The position numbers and the translations under genes were made by a program. Shown here in pieces: positions 41,681 to 50,821 of a DNA stretch of 64,000 nt. Location: NCBI GenBank assembly GCA_023391285.1, contig JAEWBF010000131.1:32197-96196 (forward strand), in the 5' to 3' direction. Below the pieces are notes generated by a model. It was given only the letters and a program-made list of their open reading frames with translations. It was not told the DNA's origin and did not search any database. The stretch is from Verrucomicrobiota bacterium. Lineage in GTDB: Bacteria > Verrucomicrobiota > Verrucomicrobiia > Opitutales > Opitutaceae. Positions within the stretch are counted from its first letter, which is position 1, and each line of letters starts with the position of its first letter.

Positions 41681-42780
41681 GCGTCGAGCTCGCTCGCAGA
41701 CAGTGTGGCGGGGAGTGCGGGTGGACGTTCGCAGGTGCTGGAAATTGCGACGTGTTGGTCGGATGTGGAGGATTTCTCGAAGGCCTCCATGACTTCGAGC
41801 ACGTGTTGCGCGAGCGCGCCGCTGGCCCGGTGCGGGCGATCGCGGCGAAGGATCGATAGCGCCATGTCGGCCAAACCGGAGCCGCGGCCGCGCTCGGTCG
41901 TATGGGTGTGTGGGATTTCGTGGTAGTCGGCAGTCGTGCCGCGGCGGATACGGACCGAGCCGTCGAAACGATTTGGATCGGGGGCCTCGAGCGTGCCTTC
42001 GGTTCCGAAGATGAGAAGGCACGGCAGCGGATAAGGCCATGTATCGAAACTCGTGACGATCGTTGCGGTGGCGCCGCCGGCGAAATCCATGACGCCGGTG
42101 ACGTGGGTCGGCACGTGCACGGGCATCATCGTGCCGGCGAGCGGCTGGCTGGTGATGAGCCGTTCCTTGAAGGCGGCTTGAGCGGAACCGCAAACGCGGT
42201 TGATGGGACCGAGGAAGTTGACGAGCGCGGTGATGTAGTAAGGCCCCATGTCGAGCATCGGGCCGCCGCCCCGCTCGTAGTAGAATTGTGGAGACGGATG
42301 CCAGCTCTCGTGGCCGCGGTTGAGCATGAACGCGAGGGCCGACACGGGCCGGCCGATGGCGCCGTCGTCGATGGCTTTGCGCGCGGTTTGCAAACCGCCC
42401 CCGAGGAAGGTGTCGGGAGCGCAGCCGACGAGGAGGTTTTTGGCGCGAGCGAGCGTGAGGACCTCTGCGCCCTCGGATGCGTCGAGGGCGAACGGTTTCT
42501 CGGTGTAGACGTGTTTGCCGGCCTCGATCGCGCGGGTGTTTACGGCGGCGTGAGCGGCCGGGATGGTGAGGTTGAGAACCAGATCGATATCGGATGCGGC
42601 GAGAAGCTCGTCGACGGAGAGGGCGCGAATGCCGTATTCGCGGGCTTTGGCTTCGGCGCGGGCCAGATCGAGGTCGGCGCAGGCGACGATTTTGATGAAG
42701 TCATAGCGGGCGCAGCCGGCGAAGTATTGATCGCTGATCTTGCCGCAGCCGATGAGTCCGACGTGAACAGGTGAACGCAT
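41677..42780 (-). CDS. Gfo/Idh/MocA family oxidoreductase
   Basis: A 367-residue cytoplasmic protein. The N-terminal Rossmann motif is VGLIGCGKISDQYF. The conserved EKP catalytic-lysine motif is in HVYTEKPFALDASEG, near residue 95, and GGGPMLDMGPYYI lies near residue 180 in the C-terminal domain. Members use NAD(P) to oxidise or reduce sugars, inositols and related compounds; the substrate here is unknown. It is translationally coupled to the nucleoside hydrolase, hinting at a shared ribose- or nucleoside-linked route. Confidence 0.9.
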   Translation of the reverse strand: MRSPVHVGLIGCGKISDQYFAGCARYDFIKIVACADLDLARAEAKAREYGIRALSVDELLAASDIDLVLNLTIPAAHAAVNTRAIEAGKHVYTEKPFALDASEGAEVLTLARAKNLLVGCAPDTFLGGGLQTARKAIDDGAIGRPVSALAFMLNRGHESWHPSPQFYYERGGGPMLDMGPYYITALVNFLGPINRVCGSAQAAFKERLITSQPLAGTMMPVHVPTHVTGVMDFAGGATATIVTSFDTWPYPLPCLLIFGTEGTLEAPDPNRFDGSVRIRRGTTADYHEIPHTHTTERGRGSGLADMALSILRRDRPHRASGALAQHVLEVMEAFEKSSTSDQHVAISSTCERPPALPATLSASELDA

Positions 42781-42836
42781 AGGAGTGATAGGGTTGGGGA
42801 ACGGAGGGGAGTCGTTTCCCAGCCAGTGGAAGGTGC

Positions 42837-42887
42837 AAAAAAAGGCGAGCGAGAGAACTCGGGCGAATCACTCACGCGCATGATTCG
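42837..42887 (-). promoter_or_regulatory. Inverted repeat and A/T run upstream of the Gfo/Idh gene
   Basis: CGAATCA (42864-42870) and TGATTCG (42881-42887) form a 7-bp inverted repeat with a 10-base spacer. Read on the minus strand it is followed by a weak CGAG/CTCG hairpin and seven T (42837-42843), 57 bases before the start codon at 42780. It could be an operator, a leader attenuator or neither. Confidence 0.3.
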
Positions 42888-42963
42888 GCTTGATCGCGAG
42901 ATCGATGGAAAATCCCGTTGACGCGGGGGAAGCGCGCCCTTTGCTCTGGCCCTTCGCGTTTGG

Positions 42964-43039
<76 letters not shown>

Positions 43040-43061
43040 TCGCGCGGTTCCGGCCCACCCC

Positions 43062-44357
43062 ATGTTGCTCCTGCTTCCGAAGGTTCGCGCGGCTTGTTGT
43101 GCCTTGGCGTGGGGAGTGGTGATTTTGACCGGAGCGGGTTGCGAGCGAACGAACTCTGGCGCGCCTTCGCGGCCAGCGAAGGTTGCAACAATCGAGGCGC
43201 TTGATCGCTATGTGCCAGTGCCGATCGGCCATGTGTCAGCGGACAAGCCGTGGATCTCGCATGTGAAGATCGTCGATCTCGATCGGGATGGGAGGCTGGA
43301 TGTGCTGGCGTGCGATGACAAATTGCTGGCGGTCGTGTGGCTGCGGCAGGTGGCGCCGGGAAAATTCGAAGAAACCGTCATCGGGTCTGAATTGCTCGCG
43401 CCGGTGCACACTGAGGTCGTGGACATCGATGGCGACGGCGATCTCGACGTGCTGGTGGCCTGCATGGGCGAGGTGTTTCCGAACAACGACAAGATCGGAT
43501 CGGTGGTGATATTGGAAAACGACGGGCAGCAGCGTTTCACGAAGCGGGTGATCATCGATCAAGTTGCGCGTGTAACGGATGTGCGGGCGGGAGATTTCAA
43601 CGGTGACGGCCGGCTCGATTTGGCGGTGGCGCAGTTTGGTTATCACCAGGGCGAAATTCGCTGGATGGAGAATCTCGGCGACTGGCAGTTCAGGAGTCAC
43701 AATCTCCTGAATCTTTCGGGTGCGATCAACGTGTGCGTCGCCGACATGACGGGGAACGGAACGCTCGATATCGTCGCACTCGTGTCGCAGCAGTGGGAGG
43801 AAGTGTATTTGTTCGAGAATGACGGGAAGGGAAACTTCACGAACAAGATCATCTTCGGTTCGACGAACGAGGATTACGGCAGCAGCGGGATCAGCTTGTG
43901 CGATCTCAATCGGGACGGGCGGATCGATGTGCTTTATACAAACGGCGACGGCTTCGCGTATGCGGAGCCGGGCGGACGGCCGTGGCACGGGGTGCAGTGG
44001 CTCGAAAATCGGGGCGATGGCTATTTTCGTTTTCGCCGGATTGCGAATCTGCCCGGCGCTTACAGCCCGGTGGGCGTTGATTTGAATGGCGATGGTGCGA
44101 TGGACATTTTGTGCACGAGCGGATTCAACGACTGGAGCAAGCCGGGGGCGGTTTCGTTGGTGGCGTTCATGAATGACGGACGGGAAAATTTCACGGCGCA
44201 CGTGCTGGCGCATGCGCCGATTCAACTCGTCAGTTGTGCGGCGGCCGATCTCGACGGATCGGGGCAACCGTCGTTGGTGACGGGCGGATTCAATTCGTAT
44301 CCGCCCTTCGAAAAGATGAGTCGGATCACCTGGTGGAAACCCGCAGCGAAGCGATGA
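43062..44357 (+). CDS. FG-GAP/VCBS-repeat lipoprotein
   Basis: A 431-residue protein. A type II signal (VVILTGAGCERTN) gives Cys ~27. Then come about seven beta-propeller repeats with calcium-type DxDxDG motifs: DLDRDGRLDV, DIDGDGDLDV, DFNGDGRLDL, DMTGNGTLDI, DLNRDGRIDV, DLNGDGAMDI and DLDGSGQPSL. This is a seven-blade, integrin-like fold, usually a surface binding protein. The ATG at 43062 is chosen because the longer frame begins inside tRNA-Phe. It overlaps the TPR gene by 4 bases. Confidence 0.85.
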   Translation: MLLLLPKVRAACCALAWGVVILTGAGCERTNSGAPSRPAKVATIEALDRYVPVPIGHVSADKPWISHVKIVDLDRDGRLDVLACDDKLLAVVWLRQVAPGKFEETVIGSELLAPVHTEVVDIDGDGDLDVLVACMGEVFPNNDKIGSVVILENDGQQRFTKRVIIDQVARVTDVRAGDFNGDGRLDLAVAQFGYHQGEIRWMENLGDWQFRSHNLLNLSGAINVCVADMTGNGTLDIVALVSQQWEEVYLFENDGKGNFTNKIIFGSTNEDYGSSGISLCDLNRDGRIDVLYTNGDGFAYAEPGGRPWHGVQWLENRGDGYFRFRRIANLPGAYSPVGVDLNGDGAMDILCTSGFNDWSKPGAVSLVAFMNDGRENFTAHVLAHAPIQLVSCAAADLDGSGQPSLVTGGFNSYPPFEKMSRITWWKPAAKR

Positions 44358-45781
44358 CGAAACGTCGATGGATTTTGGTGGCGGCGGTGGGGGGCGGGTT
44401 GGCGGTGCTCGCGTGGCTGGGGCCGCGGGTATGGGAAAGCAAGGTGACGCTCGCGCGTTATCGGCCGGAGTTGCCGGAGTTGTCGGCGTGGCCGGCGGTG
44501 GCGCAGGAGCGGTTTCGCGAGACGGATCGAGCGGCGCGGACGATTTCGAAATCGCGTGAAGCCATGGCGGACCTGGGGCGTTTGTATCAGGCGAATGGAT
44601 TCTTCGAAGAAGCGCTCGCGTGTTACGAAGGTTTGAGGGAAATCGATCCGCGGAACGCGCAATGGTATCATTTGCCGGCAGCGGTTTTGTCGGGGCTCGG
44701 GCGATTGGAAGAATCGGAGCCGTTGTTCAAGCGTGCGGCGGAGCTGGCGCCGGATTATTTGCCCGCGCATGTGCGGGCGGGCGATGTGTTATTGAAGGCG
44801 AATCGATGGGACGAGGCGCAGCGCAGGTATGAGGACGTGCTCGCGCGTTTTGGTGAGGAACCTTACGCGCTGCTTGGACTGTCACGCGTGGCGATCGCGC
44901 GGGAGCGGTGGGAGGAGGCGGAAGCGTTGCTCAACCGAGCGGTGGCGAAGGAGGGGGATTTCGTGGCCGGGCTTTTTTTGCTGGTGACGGTGCACAAGCA
45001 TTTTGGCCGCGAGGAAGAAGCGGCGAAGATCGATGCGCGCGTGAACCATCGGGAGTTTGTGGAGCTGCGCGACCCGTGGGTCGACGAGCTGATCGATGCG
45101 TGCTACGAACCGTATTTCCTGAGTGTCGCGGCGAGCGCGGCGATTTTTCGTCATGATCCTGAACGGGCGAAACGCTGTTTGGAACGGGCGGCATCGCTCG
45201 CGGAAAAACCGGCGCCTTATCTGCGCCAGCTGGGGCAGATTCATCTTTTTACGGGCGACCCGGTGGAGGCGACGAAGTATGTGGCGAAGGCGGTGGCGTT
45301 GCAGCCGACTGACGCCGAAGCGTGGACCATTTGGGTTAATGCGCTGCTCGCGATGGGAGATCGACCGGAGTCGTATCGCGTCGTGCAGGAGGGGCTAAGG
45401 CATTGCCCGGATTCGGGCGCGCTTCGCTACGTGCACGGTTACATGTTGTCGGCTGACGGGAAGATGGAGCGCGCGATCGAGGAACTGCGGGTAGCGAAGC
45501 GGTTTCGTTCCACGCAAGCGGATGTCTACATCGAGCTTGGGCGGGCTTATTTCAAGATCGGGGAAGACGAAGCGGGCGCGGCGGAGATGAAAGAAGCTTT
45601 GTCGGTGCAGCCGGACCATCCGATCGCGCTGGTGATCGTGGCGCGATATACGATCGATCACGGAGATGCGGAAGCGGCTCGCGAGTGGATTCGGCGAATT
45701 CGACTGCAGCCGCGGATCGTTCCAGAAGATGTGGAACTCGTGGTGAACGAGTATCGGCAGAAGTTTGGGCGCAGTCCGTAG
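44354..45781 (+). CDS. Membrane-anchored TPR-repeat protein
   Basis: A 475-residue protein. An N-terminal hydrophobic segment (RWILVAAVGGGLAVLAWLG) anchors it. The rest is tetratricopeptide repeats: GRLYQANGFFEEALACYEGL; LSGLGRLEESEPLFKRAAEL; DVLLKANRWDEAQRRYEDVL; VAKAVALQPTDAEAW; and GRAYFKIGEDEAGAAEMKEA. TPR arrays are protein-binding scaffolds. Its start overlaps the FG-GAP lipoprotein stop by 4 bases, so the two probably form one periplasmic assembly. Partners are unknown. Confidence 0.82.
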   Translation: MTKRRWILVAAVGGGLAVLAWLGPRVWESKVTLARYRPELPELSAWPAVAQERFRETDRAARTISKSREAMADLGRLYQANGFFEEALACYEGLREIDPRNAQWYHLPAAVLSGLGRLEESEPLFKRAAELAPDYLPAHVRAGDVLLKANRWDEAQRRYEDVLARFGEEPYALLGLSRVAIARERWEEAEALLNRAVAKEGDFVAGLFLLVTVHKHFGREEEAAKIDARVNHREFVELRDPWVDELIDACYEPYFLSVAASAAIFRHDPERAKRCLERAASLAEKPAPYLRQLGQIHLFTGDPVEATKYVAKAVALQPTDAEAWTIWVNALLAMGDRPESYRVVQEGLRHCPDSGALRYVHGYMLSADGKMERAIEELRVAKRFRSTQADVYIELGRAYFKIGEDEAGAAEMKEALSVQPDHPIALVIVARYTIDHGDAEAAREWIRRIRLQPRIVPEDVELVVNEYRQKFGRSP

Positions 45782-45972
45782 AGCGGGACGGCGAAGGCGG
45801 CGCGAGATCGGCTTCGACGGACACGGGCGGCGCACCTGAACGTGGGCTGATGGGGACGCGGTGCGAAAGATAGGAGGTTTTCCCAGGCTTTTCGCCGCAA
45901 CGAATGGCGAGAGTGTGACTCTATGCGTGGCCTCCGGCGCAGCGGTCGAACAGCGAGGCGCCGGGACTCGTC

Positions 45973-46617
45973 ATGGCATTACGAATACAATCTCTCTGGA
46001 CTCAACGGGTGCAAGGGGCGCTTCGCCGAAGAAGCGAAGGGCGCGGACCGAGGCGTTTGTCGGCGGTCCAAGTCGGGCCGGTGCCGGCGGAATGGGATGA
46101 GGCGTTCCTCCGCGTGGAGAGTTACTTGCGGGCGCATCAGATCGAAAGTCGCATGCTGCTGACGCGGTTGACGGGCGACATCATCGCCGATGCGCAGGCG
46201 CTGGCGGCGCAGCTGCCGCACGAGGCGCCGGTGACGGTCGCGATGCGTTTGGCCCATGCGCGGATCGGCGAGTGGATGCAACGCGCGATGGGCGAAGGAT
46301 CCTGGGATGACGAACGATTCCGGGCGCGTGGGCGTCTGGCGTTGTTGATGTCGGAGCTTCCTGAGCGTTGTCCGCAGAATTTCCTGGGGACGGATCCGCT
46401 GCCGGACGACGTGCGGAGCCGAATCACGGCGGCGCAGCTGGTTGCGGGTCCGGAGATGCGACCGCTGACGATGCCACCGGCGATGTTGGAGTTTCCGCTG
46501 GTGGAAATGGCGGAAGCGAAGTGGGTGACGTTCAGCCGTTCGGCCTTTGTGCGATCGGCGGCTTCGTGGGTGCTGTTCGTCACGATCGTCGGCGCGGCCT
46601 GGTATGCGAGTCGTTGA
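45973..46617 (+). CDS. Unknown protein with C-terminal membrane anchor, upstream of opgH
   Basis: A 214-residue protein that I do not recognise. Residues 1-30 are basic and low-complexity. A mainly helical region spans ~35-130 (AFLRVESYLRAHQIESRMLL; VAMRLAHARIGEWMQRAMG). A Pro-rich stretch precedes one terminal membrane helix (SAASWVLFVTIVGAAWYASR), so the protein looks tail-anchored with its bulk in the cytoplasm. It ends 10 bases before the chosen opgH start, in the place where opgG is often found. Function is unknown; a link to OpgH is inferred from position. Confidence 0.65.
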   Translation: MALRIQSLWTQRVQGALRRRSEGRGPRRLSAVQVGPVPAEWDEAFLRVESYLRAHQIESRMLLTRLTGDIIADAQALAAQLPHEAPVTVAMRLAHARIGEWMQRAMGEGSWDDERFRARGRLALLMSELPERCPQNFLGTDPLPDDVRSRITAAQLVAGPEMRPLTMPPAMLEFPLVEMAEAKWVTFSRSAFVRSAASWVLFVTIVGAAWYASR

Positions 46618-46627
46618 TACGCAGCCA

Positions 46628-48775
46628 ATGAGAACCGGAGAAACAGTTCCGACGCGGGTGAGTCCGCAGGTGGCGACGCGTCGTCGCACGCGCGTGGCAG
46701 GTTTGGTGCTGGCCTTGACGGCTCCGGCGGTCGCGCTGATGGCGGATCTGCACTGGTATTCCGGGTTCGATGTGTGGAAGGGCATTCATCTGGCCCTGTT
46801 TACGATTCTGTTTTCGCTGGTGGCGTTTGGGGCGGTGCAAGCGGCGATCGGGTATTGGTTGCGCGGGCGCGGCGGCGACGAGTTCGAGATTGGACGAACG
46901 ATCGATCCGGACGACCGGTCGACCTTGTATGCGCCGACGGCAGTGGTGATGCCGATCTGCAACGAAGACGTGCGGCGGGTGTTCGAGGGGTTGCGCACGA
47001 TTTATGGCTCGGTCGAGGCGGACGGGCAGCTCGCGAATTGCGAGTTCTTCGTGTTGAGCGATTCGACGGACCCGAATCGATGGGCCGAGGAAGAGGCGGC
47101 GTGGCTGTCGCTGGTGCAAAAGCTCGATGCGCACGGCCGGATTTTTTATCGGAAGCGGCGGGTGGGGATTAACAAGAAGGCAGGGAATATCGCGGACTTC
47201 TGCAAGCGATGGGGGAGCCGTTATCGTTATATGGTGGTGCTGGATGCGGACAGCATCATGAACGGCGAAGCGGTGGCGAAACTGGTGCGGTTGATGGAGC
47301 GCAATCCGCGAGTGGGATTGATCCAGGCGGTGCCCTCGCTGGTGAACGGAACGACGATTCTCGCGCGCGTGCAGCAATTCGCGAGCAGGCTTTACGGCGG
47401 GATCTTTGCGGCGGGGTTGAACTACTGGCAGTTGGGCGAAGCGAACTATTGGGGGCACAACGCGATCATCCGGGTGAAGCCGTTCATTCGGCATTGTTCG
47501 TTGCCGGAGTTGCCGGGAGACGGGCCGTTTGGGGGACGGATCTTGAGCCATGATTACGTGGAAGCGGCGCTGATGCGGCGGGCGGGGTGGCAGGTGTGGC
47601 TGGCGGCGGATGTGTCGGGGAACTACGAGGAGTGTCCGGCGACGCTCGTGGATTTTGCAAAGCGGGACCGGCGGTGGCTGCAGGGGAATTTGCAGCATAC
47701 CCGGCTGATCGTGGCGGGCGGGTTTCACTTGGTGAACCGGCTCCACTTTCTGCTGGGGATTCTGGCGTATGTGGCGTCGCCGCTGTGGTTCGCGTTTCTG
47801 ATGCTTTCGTGCGTGATCGCATATAGCGAAGCCGGGGCGACGGCGGCGGCCGGTGCGGCAGAGCATTCGTTGCCGTGGAGTTTGGGGGCGCAGTCGATCG
47901 GGCTTTTTGTGGGAACGCTGGCGTTGCTGTTCTTGCCGAAAGTGCTGGCGCTACTCGATCTGCGCCGGCGTCCGGGCGAGGTGGTTAAGTTTGGCGGATG
48001 GGGACGAATCGCGACGGGCGTGCTGACGGAGACGGTGACGTTTACGTTGATTGCGCCGGTGTTGATGTTGTTTCACACGAAGTTCGTGTTCCTGACGTTG
48101 TTGAGGAGGACGGTGGCGTGGGGAAGTCAGCGCCGGGGTGGAGCGGGAGCGTCGGCGTGGGCGGAAGCGGTGGAAGCGCATGCGGGCCAGACCTTGTTCG
48201 GTGTGGCGCTGACGTTGTGGGTGGTGTCGGTGAGTCCGACGCTGGCGTGGTGGATGTCGCCGCTGCTGGCCGGGATTCTTTTGTCGATTCCGTTGTCGTA
48301 TTTAACGGGGGCGGACGACGTCGGCGAGGCCGTGAAGCGAAAAGGGATTTTCAGGACACCGGAGGAATCGGCGCCGCCGGTGGTGCTCTTGCGGCTGGCG
48401 AGTGCGTTGGCCGAGCCGCCGCCCGGTCGTCCGGTCATGCCGGAACTCGAGGAACATTCGGGGCTGATGCAGGCGGTGCTGGATCCCTATGTGAATGCGG
48501 CGCATGTGTCGTTGCTGCGGGCGAAAGACGATCGTCCGCTAGCGACGGAGCAGCGGTTGGCCGAGTTGCGGCGGCGGCTGGTTTTGGAGGGGCCGGAGGA
48601 ATTGGAGCGCGGCGAAATCATGGCCTTGCTCGGCGACGTCGACTCGATGGTGACGCTGCATGAGGAAATTTGGTCCGCGCCGGCGGTGAGGCTCGCGCCG
48701 TGGTGGCAGCGAGCGTTGCAGTATTATCAGCTGGTGGCGCTGCCGCCGCAGACGGCGTTTACGCGGGCGGCGTGA
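46628..48775 (+). CDS. opgH: Glucans biosynthesis glucosyltransferase OpgH (MdoH)
   Basis: A 715-residue membrane GT2 enzyme that polymerises beta-1,2-linked glucose for osmoregulated periplasmic glucans. Two N-terminal membrane helices (~22-75) are followed by the cytoplasmic catalytic domain. It carries VVMPICNED, CEFFVLSDSTDP, RYMVVLDADSIM, and the QxxRW-type motif in DRRWLQGNLQH. Several C-terminal helices and a cytoplasmic tail follow. It is shorter than the E. coli protein (847 aa). opgG is absent from the window. The start is uncertain: ATG 46604 would overlap the upstream gene by 14 bases. Confidence 0.9.
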   Translation: MRTGETVPTRVSPQVATRRRTRVAGLVLALTAPAVALMADLHWYSGFDVWKGIHLALFTILFSLVAFGAVQAAIGYWLRGRGGDEFEIGRTIDPDDRSTLYAPTAVVMPICNEDVRRVFEGLRTIYGSVEADGQLANCEFFVLSDSTDPNRWAEEEAAWLSLVQKLDAHGRIFYRKRRVGINKKAGNIADFCKRWGSRYRYMVVLDADSIMNGEAVAKLVRLMERNPRVGLIQAVPSLVNGTTILARVQQFASRLYGGIFAAGLNYWQLGEANYWGHNAIIRVKPFIRHCSLPELPGDGPFGGRILSHDYVEAALMRRAGWQVWLAADVSGNYEECPATLVDFAKRDRRWLQGNLQHTRLIVAGGFHLVNRLHFLLGILAYVASPLWFAFLMLSCVIAYSEAGATAAAGAAEHSLPWSLGAQSIGLFVGTLALLFLPKVLALLDLRRRPGEVVKFGGWGRIATGVLTETVTFTLIAPVLMLFHTKFVFLTLLRRTVAWGSQRRGGAGASAWAEAVEAHAGQTLFGVALTLWVVSVSPTLAWWMSPLLAGILLSIPLSYLTGADDVGEAVKRKGIFRTPEESAPPVVLLRLASALAEPPPGRPVMPELEEHSGLMQAVLDPYVNAAHVSLLRAKDDRPLATEQRLAELRRRLVLEGPEELERGEIMALLGDVDSMVTLHEEIWSAPAVRLAPWWQRALQYYQLVALPPQTAFTRAA

Positions 48776-48879
48776 GGGGGGCCAGAACTGTGGCTTTGCG
48801 CCGCGGTTTATCTGCCGACTGACGCGCTGCGTTACGGGGGCGGCTCGGGTGTATTCAAGTTCCAACTCGCTGGCGCCGT

Positions 48880-48904
48880 GCAACGCGCAGGCGTGCCCCT
48901 CCAT
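48880..48904 (-). repeat. Weak 3'-end hairpin, CTCCAT tail
   Basis: Arms GC-A-ACGC (48880-48886, one bulged A) and GCGTGC (48891-48896), loop GCAG, then CC and CTCCAT (48899-48904). The last T of the tail is part of the TGA stop codon (48904-48906) of the minus-strand sorbosone-dehydrogenase-like gene. It is a degenerate member of the CTCCAT family. Confidence 0.4.
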
Positions 48905-50112
48905 CAGCGAGACGAACCGCGATAGGTGACGCGGTAGATGGCGCCGCCGCTGTCGTCGCTGAAGAAGAGCGATCCGTCGGGGGCGATGGCGAGTCCGCAG
49001 GGCCGGCCGAATTGGGCGTTCGAGTCGGGCAGGTAAAAACCTGTGACGAAATCCTGGGCGATGCCGTAGCCGTTGCTCGAGAAGGTGACGGCGACGACTT
49101 TGTAGCCCTTCGGCTCGGCGCGATTCCACGAACCATGCAGCGCAAGGAAGGCTTGATGGCGATAAGCGGCGGGAAACTGCTCGCTGTTGTAGAACGCGAA
49201 ACCCATGGGCGCGCTGTGCGGTTCGAGACCGGCGACGGGTGGGATCGAGATGGCGGCGAATTGTTCGCGCGTGAGGCCGAGCGTTTCTTCGGGATTTTGG
49301 CGCTGGTTGATCTCGCGGTCATCGTAAACGTAAGGCCAGCCGTAATGGCCGCCGCGAATGATGATGTTGAGCTCCTCGGATTGCTCCTCGTCGCCCAGCC
49401 AGTCGATGCCGTGATCCATGCCCCAAAGCGTGCCGTCGGCGGGATGCCAATCGAAACCGATGGTGTTGCGAAGACCGTGCGCATGAATGGAGCGCGAGGA
49501 ACCATCGAGCTCGAGTTCGAGCAAGGTGGCATTTTCGGGATTGGGGTCGGGTGCGGCGTTGTTGGTGCTGCCGACGGAGAGGAAGAGGCGGCCGTCGGGT
49601 GAAAAGCCGAGCGTGCGATTGGGATGCTGGCCGGCGTCGGGGAGATCTGAATACAGCTCGATCGGGTCGCTCAGGCTTCCGTCGCCAAGAATGTCGGCGG
49701 CATAGACCTTGCGGATGGCGGCGAGGTAGGCGCGTCCATCGCGAAGAGCGATGCCATGGACGTTCTCGATCGAGGCGACGGTGCGGACGGTCTCGGCGGT
49801 GCCGGTGCCATCGGCGTCGCGGAGAAGAACCACGTCGTTGTGCGGAGCGCGGCGGGTGACGTAGAGGTCGCCGTTGGGTGCAAAGGCGAGCATGCGGGGC
49901 GCTTCGAGGCGAGCGAACGTCTGGAGGGAGAAGCCCGGTGGGCGCGAGAGCGTTGCAACCAATTCGTCGGTCGGCGTGAGCTTGGTCGGCTCGTTCACGT
50001 TGCCTTCGATGGTCGAGATGATTTCGGGCTCGATGATCTCTGGTTCCGCGGAGAAAGCGGTGGACGTGGTGAGGGCGAAAGCGGCGGTGAGCGAAAGGGA
50101 GAGGGTTTTCAT
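48904..50112 (-). CDS. Secreted sorbosone/glucose dehydrogenase-type beta-propeller
   Basis: A 402-residue protein. A signal peptide (MKTLSLSLTAAFALTTSTAF) is followed by a six-blade quinoprotein-like propeller: GFSLQTFARLEAPRMLAFAP; NGDLYVTRRA; IENVHGIALRDGRAYLA; GSSRSIHAHGLRNTIGFDWH; MDHGIDWLGDEEQSEELNI; and GRPCGLAIAPDGSLFFSDD. The HGLRN and GxDxLG regions match PQQ-dependent soluble sugar dehydrogenase-like proteins. Whether it binds PQQ is not shown. The start at 50112 gives a good signal. It is divergent from the GlgE operon. Confidence 0.83.
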   Translation of the reverse strand: MKTLSLSLTAAFALTTSTAFSAEPEIIEPEIISTIEGNVNEPTKLTPTDELVATLSRPPGFSLQTFARLEAPRMLAFAPNGDLYVTRRAPHNDVVLLRDADGTGTAETVRTVASIENVHGIALRDGRAYLAAIRKVYAADILGDGSLSDPIELYSDLPDAGQHPNRTLGFSPDGRLFLSVGSTNNAAPDPNPENATLLELELDGSSRSIHAHGLRNTIGFDWHPADGTLWGMDHGIDWLGDEEQSEELNIIIRGGHYGWPYVYDDREINQRQNPEETLGLTREQFAAISIPPVAGLEPHSAPMGFAFYNSEQFPAAYRHQAFLALHGSWNRAEPKGYKVVAVTFSSNGYGIAQDFVTGFYLPDSNAQFGRPCGLAIAPDGSLFFSDDSGGAIYRVTYRGSSR

Positions 50113-50354
50113 GGGACTAGCGGGCTTTTGCGAACGGTAGCAGCGCGGAGAGAGGGTGCCATGGGACGGATTTCCGTCTGACGGGTGCGCGCGGTGCGAT
50201 GGACGGGGCGGGGTTGGAGCGGTGGGTGCGTATGCGTCTTTTCTCCGAAGCGGGCGTCGGAGTTTGACCGGCGGCAAGGCATCTCAGGCATGAACCCGGA
50301 TGGAGATGCGGCGCGGTGGTCGAACCGGCGGAGTCGAGTCGTGTCGGTCCGCGC

Positions 50355-50819
50355 ATGATCAAACGGGTCATTGGCGTAGCGCGTCGGACCGAAGGTGAAG
50401 AACCGGAGTGGCTGCCGCTCGATCGCGTGGCCGAAGTAGAGATATCCTCCGAAGATCCGTCGCATCCGATCGAACAGGCGATGGTGCCGGGAGGGACCGG
50501 ATGGGTGGCGGGTGAGCCGGGGGGGCAGACGGTGCGATTGCTCTTCCCTCAGCCGCAGGAAGTGCGGCGGGTGCGGGTGGTGGTCGAAGAGCGCGAGCGA
50601 GCGCGAACGCAGGAGTTTGTGTTGCGCGCGTGGACGCCGGACGGGTTGGAGCGGGAGATCGGGCGGCAGCAGTTCAATTTCAGCCCGGGGGGCGCGACGC
50701 GGGAGCAGGAAGATTATCGGGTGGATCTGCCGAGCGTGGCGGGGATGGAGTTGTCGATCGTGCCGGATATCAGTGGCGGCGGCGTGCGCGCGACGCTGCG
50801 GGAGCTGCGGGTGGGTTAA
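50355..50819 (+). CDS. Small beta-sandwich (discoidin-like) protein in the GlgE operon
   Basis: A 154-residue cytoplasmic protein with no signal. Residues ~55-154 show alternating beta strands like a galactose-binding/F5-8C fold: GGQTVRLLFPQPQEVRRVRV; ARTQEFVLRAWTPDGLEREI; GVRATLRELRVG. The family is not named with confidence. It ends 2 bases before glgE, so it is probably co-translated and may bind glucan or regulate the pathway; that is inference. A GTG at 50316 would add 13 residues. Confidence 0.6.
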   Translation: MIKRVIGVARRTEGEEPEWLPLDRVAEVEISSEDPSHPIEQAMVPGGTGWVAGEPGGQTVRLLFPQPQEVRRVRVVVEERERARTQEFVLRAWTPDGLEREIGRQQFNFSPGGATREQEDYRVDLPSVAGMELSIVPDISGGGVRATLRELRVG

Positions 50820-50821
50820 TC

